A stretch of 32,259 bases of DNA from an uncultured bacterium (lineage in GTDB: Bacteria; Bacillota; Clostridia; Oscillospirales; Oscillospiraceae). This document shows, one piece after another, positions 32,001 through 32,259 of the stretch (its first letter is position 1; each line of letters opens with the position of its first letter). The stretch is from the NCBI GenBank assembly GCA_949840775.1, contig CATKXO010000034.1, positions 1 through 32,259 of the forward strand, given 5' to 3'. The notes beneath the pieces are model-generated. The model ran no database searches. It had not been told where the DNA came from and saw nothing but the letters and a program-made list of their open reading frames with translations. The translations under genes and the position numbers were made by a program.

Positions 32001-32259
32001 AACCGAGGGCACTGAGCCTGAGACCGGCGGACCCACTGATCCTGACGTGAACGGGGACCAGACCGGGGCTGACAACAATGTTGGACCTGCCGGCCAACCT
32101 GGCCCCGGTGATTTCGAGGACAACACGCCTGGGGACGACGATCCCACGAATGGCGAACAGCCCGGACCCGATGAGCCCACTGAACCCGACAAGGGCGATA
32201 GCAGCACACCGCAAGAGCCCACCGAGCCTGACAAGGGCGACGGCAGCACACCGCAGGAG
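29020..32259 (+). CDS. Giant secreted multi-domain surface protein/adhesin (3' end outside window)
   Basis: An uninterrupted frame of 1080 codons runs to the window edge. Residues 1-32 are a signal peptide (basic KRRTRF, a hydrophobic core, cleavage near VFAA). Residues about 35-350 and 508-687 hold several immunoglobulin/Cna-B-like modules recognisable by phrases such as LTGLQAGRYTIEDL, LDNLPRGQYKVTEHIF, LTGLAAGSYLVMETV and LPAGEYKVTPVDD. Residues 368-507 are an AT-rich insert. Three MucBP-like repeats start at 688 (YRYVHEYY), 831 (GSYKYIHVYY) and 969 (GTYKVVHEYY); the first two end in IIILRYFR and IIILRYYR. From about 980 the protein is Gly/Pro/Asp/Glu-rich, ending in 14-residue repeats, the usual wall-spanning stalk. 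An LPxTG-like signal would be expected downstream. AAGGGAGA precedes the ATG. Confidence 0.9.
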   Translation, partial: MEVPKRRTRFFGACILFFMVVLAVGTAIVFAAEPRSGSYSLVIEKKFAADTPADVLAEAEKQSYTFKIEGTKRGDNDQLIPINETITLPREGVSGEDAWKSDEIAFGSPFNVSVTEITNDVTLKVNGKEYNMGSSQAETATLFSESPQVRDLNNNGKIVLSRPDEKLVNDGNGNFNTVRVTTTSTFRIKSEWPWGPDEFAKPDSWQPYNEVVTLEPGEAPIELTGLQAGRYTIEDLSVSGYTITLGERKNITVAPKETGTFYINNKPGSLTITAGGTKDDGGKHYYTVERVDAPDGAQPFQNRTTEAVASREKYTLDNLPRGQYKVTEHIFSNAPTEFTVTVPQTDERERTGRSSALTSGTTNSWKYIDLEDKNFDVDYIKMVSFGPLYNSSGNSLNSSTSYTTFRYGFLSEDGKLITNIKTYNRSTGFKGNLTVTMTDAARMSVGSGKRLYIAVTGLKSSTAKTIGVNWIEYDEKEVPNTFQDADTNNSVTIDNRGWIKIKAPEIPDSEHAAKVTYTYTLRKSAGADPIVLTLKPGEEHTLTGLAAGSYLVMETVAIDDEPVGFQMDISGKPFGSTEAGKSSDITVMGDRTLTITKYGSTTENGGRDYTFKIEQTKGENSFKTETVTLKAGESDSSIILPAGEYKVTPVDDMTEIFELKCSDSSQVKAEVPSSQAATVTFTNVFVEGTMGYRYVHEYYIGHPNENGECTSYTYEGCSPVTTVGGRRDDKESYGSIDITKEPGFTIGGQTYTYAYMPNNNGYGYAYEEPKTPTSTTDIHPSNQSVEKRSDKTIYYYVDDDLTAAEKIGVDTDKSQIIILRYFRVLPEEQKGSYKYIHVYYFRDKDGSHWEGSSETKTNVGQLGLPYSADVITKEPKFTPTACEHRGKEYTYTYNERPSYGTLSEDHSDPLVELYRKVSYNPDKPDDPSNEPHQHYRPNSDADHIVATEDGRNIIILRYYREENPTVTTGTYKVVHEYYLREEPEDTGGAEGDTETEGTEPETGGPTDPDVNGDQTGADNNVGPAGQPGPGDFEDNTPGDDDPTNGEQPGPDEPTEPDKGDSSTPQEPTEPDKGDGSTPQE
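30121..30540 (+). other. AT-rich in-frame insert in the surface-protein gene
   Basis: I counted 166 G+C in 420 nt (39.5%), against 39 of 60 (65%) in the sequence line starting at 30601. The segment encodes residues 368-507, rich in Asn, Ser, Thr and Tyr, and uses AT-ending codons (TTA, AAT, ATA, ACA) rare elsewhere. Cna-B-like modules flank it on both sides. It looks like a domain cassette acquired from a different source. Confidence 0.75.
32173..32259 (+). repeat. 42-nt tandem repeat (14-residue stalk repeat)
   Basis: EPTEPDKGDSSTPQ (32173-32214) is followed by EPTEPDKGDGSTPQ (32215-32256) and the first codon of a possible third unit at the window edge. The number of units outside is unknown. 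Confidence 0.85.

Noticed and set aside
30391-32214. A 607-codon open frame on the minus strand opposite the surface protein
   Set aside because: It is a shadow of the plus-strand gene: the plus frame has a signal peptide, recognisable repeats and a good ribosome site, while the minus frame has compositionally odd protein and no start signals.

Overview
The window is a stretch of a GC-rich chromosome (about 60% by eye) from a Gram-positive anaerobe of the Clostridia. The most likely source is a gut member of the Oscillospiraceae (Flavonifractor/Oscillibacter-like). The evidence is strong AGGAGG-type ribosome binding sites, sigma-A promoters with 17-nt spacers, lipoprotein and sortase-era surface-protein architecture, a clostridial 3-hydroxybutyryl-CoA dehydrogenase, a short archaeal/Thermotoga-type S-adenosylhomocysteinase, and dense hairpin-type intergenic repeats. 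The genus is inference; no rRNA, tRNA, CRISPR array, integrase or transposase gene was seen.

Layout. 1-3995: a truncated trkA-type potassium-uptake regulator (-), a membrane-anchored conserved hypothetical (-), uridine phosphorylase (+) and a MATE exporter (+). 4065-8192: a spermidine/putrescine ABC operon, potA-potB-potCD (+), in which the second permease and the substrate-binding protein are one polypeptide. 8276-19508: a long minus-strand region for amino-sugar catabolism. In transcription order it holds galE, a hairpin-repeat array, a nucleotidyltransferase, an NahK-like N-acetylhexosamine kinase, a PocR-AraC regulator, a terminator, a sugar-binding lipoprotein, two permeases, nagB, nagA, a MITE-like element, and an MsmK/UgpC-type ATPase. 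19657-22626: hbd, greA and ahcY (-). 22742-23732: a rhomboid-like membrane protein with a zinc-ribbon tail (+). 23749-25966: an NSS symporter and a GalM-like epimerase (-). 26120-32259: a GNAT acetyltransferase, then a Wzy/O-antigen-ligase-like membrane protein, a membrane-anchored peptidoglycan amidase, and a very large secreted multi-domain surface protein that runs off the window (all +).

How the genes work together. The 8.3-19.5 kb block reads as import and breakdown of a GlcNAc- or GalNAc-containing glycan, such as mucin- or milk-type disaccharides. The lipoprotein and two permeases, with the separate ATPase, import the sugar. NahK, the nucleotidyltransferase and GalE form a Leloir-like branch through HexNAc-1-P and UDP-sugars. 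NagA and NagB feed fructose-6-P to glycolysis. The PocR-AraC regulator, translationally coupled to nahK, is the obvious control candidate. The GH112 phosphorylase that usually accompanies nahK is not in the window.

The most unusual part is the right end: ligase-like protein, amidase and giant surface protein. The surface protein carries a roughly 420-nt segment of only about 39-40% GC (counted by hand) that looks like a recently acquired domain cassette. Three kinds of hairpin-rich intergenic repeats (777-843 with 8202-8266, 9841-9985, and 18306-18485) also deserve attention.
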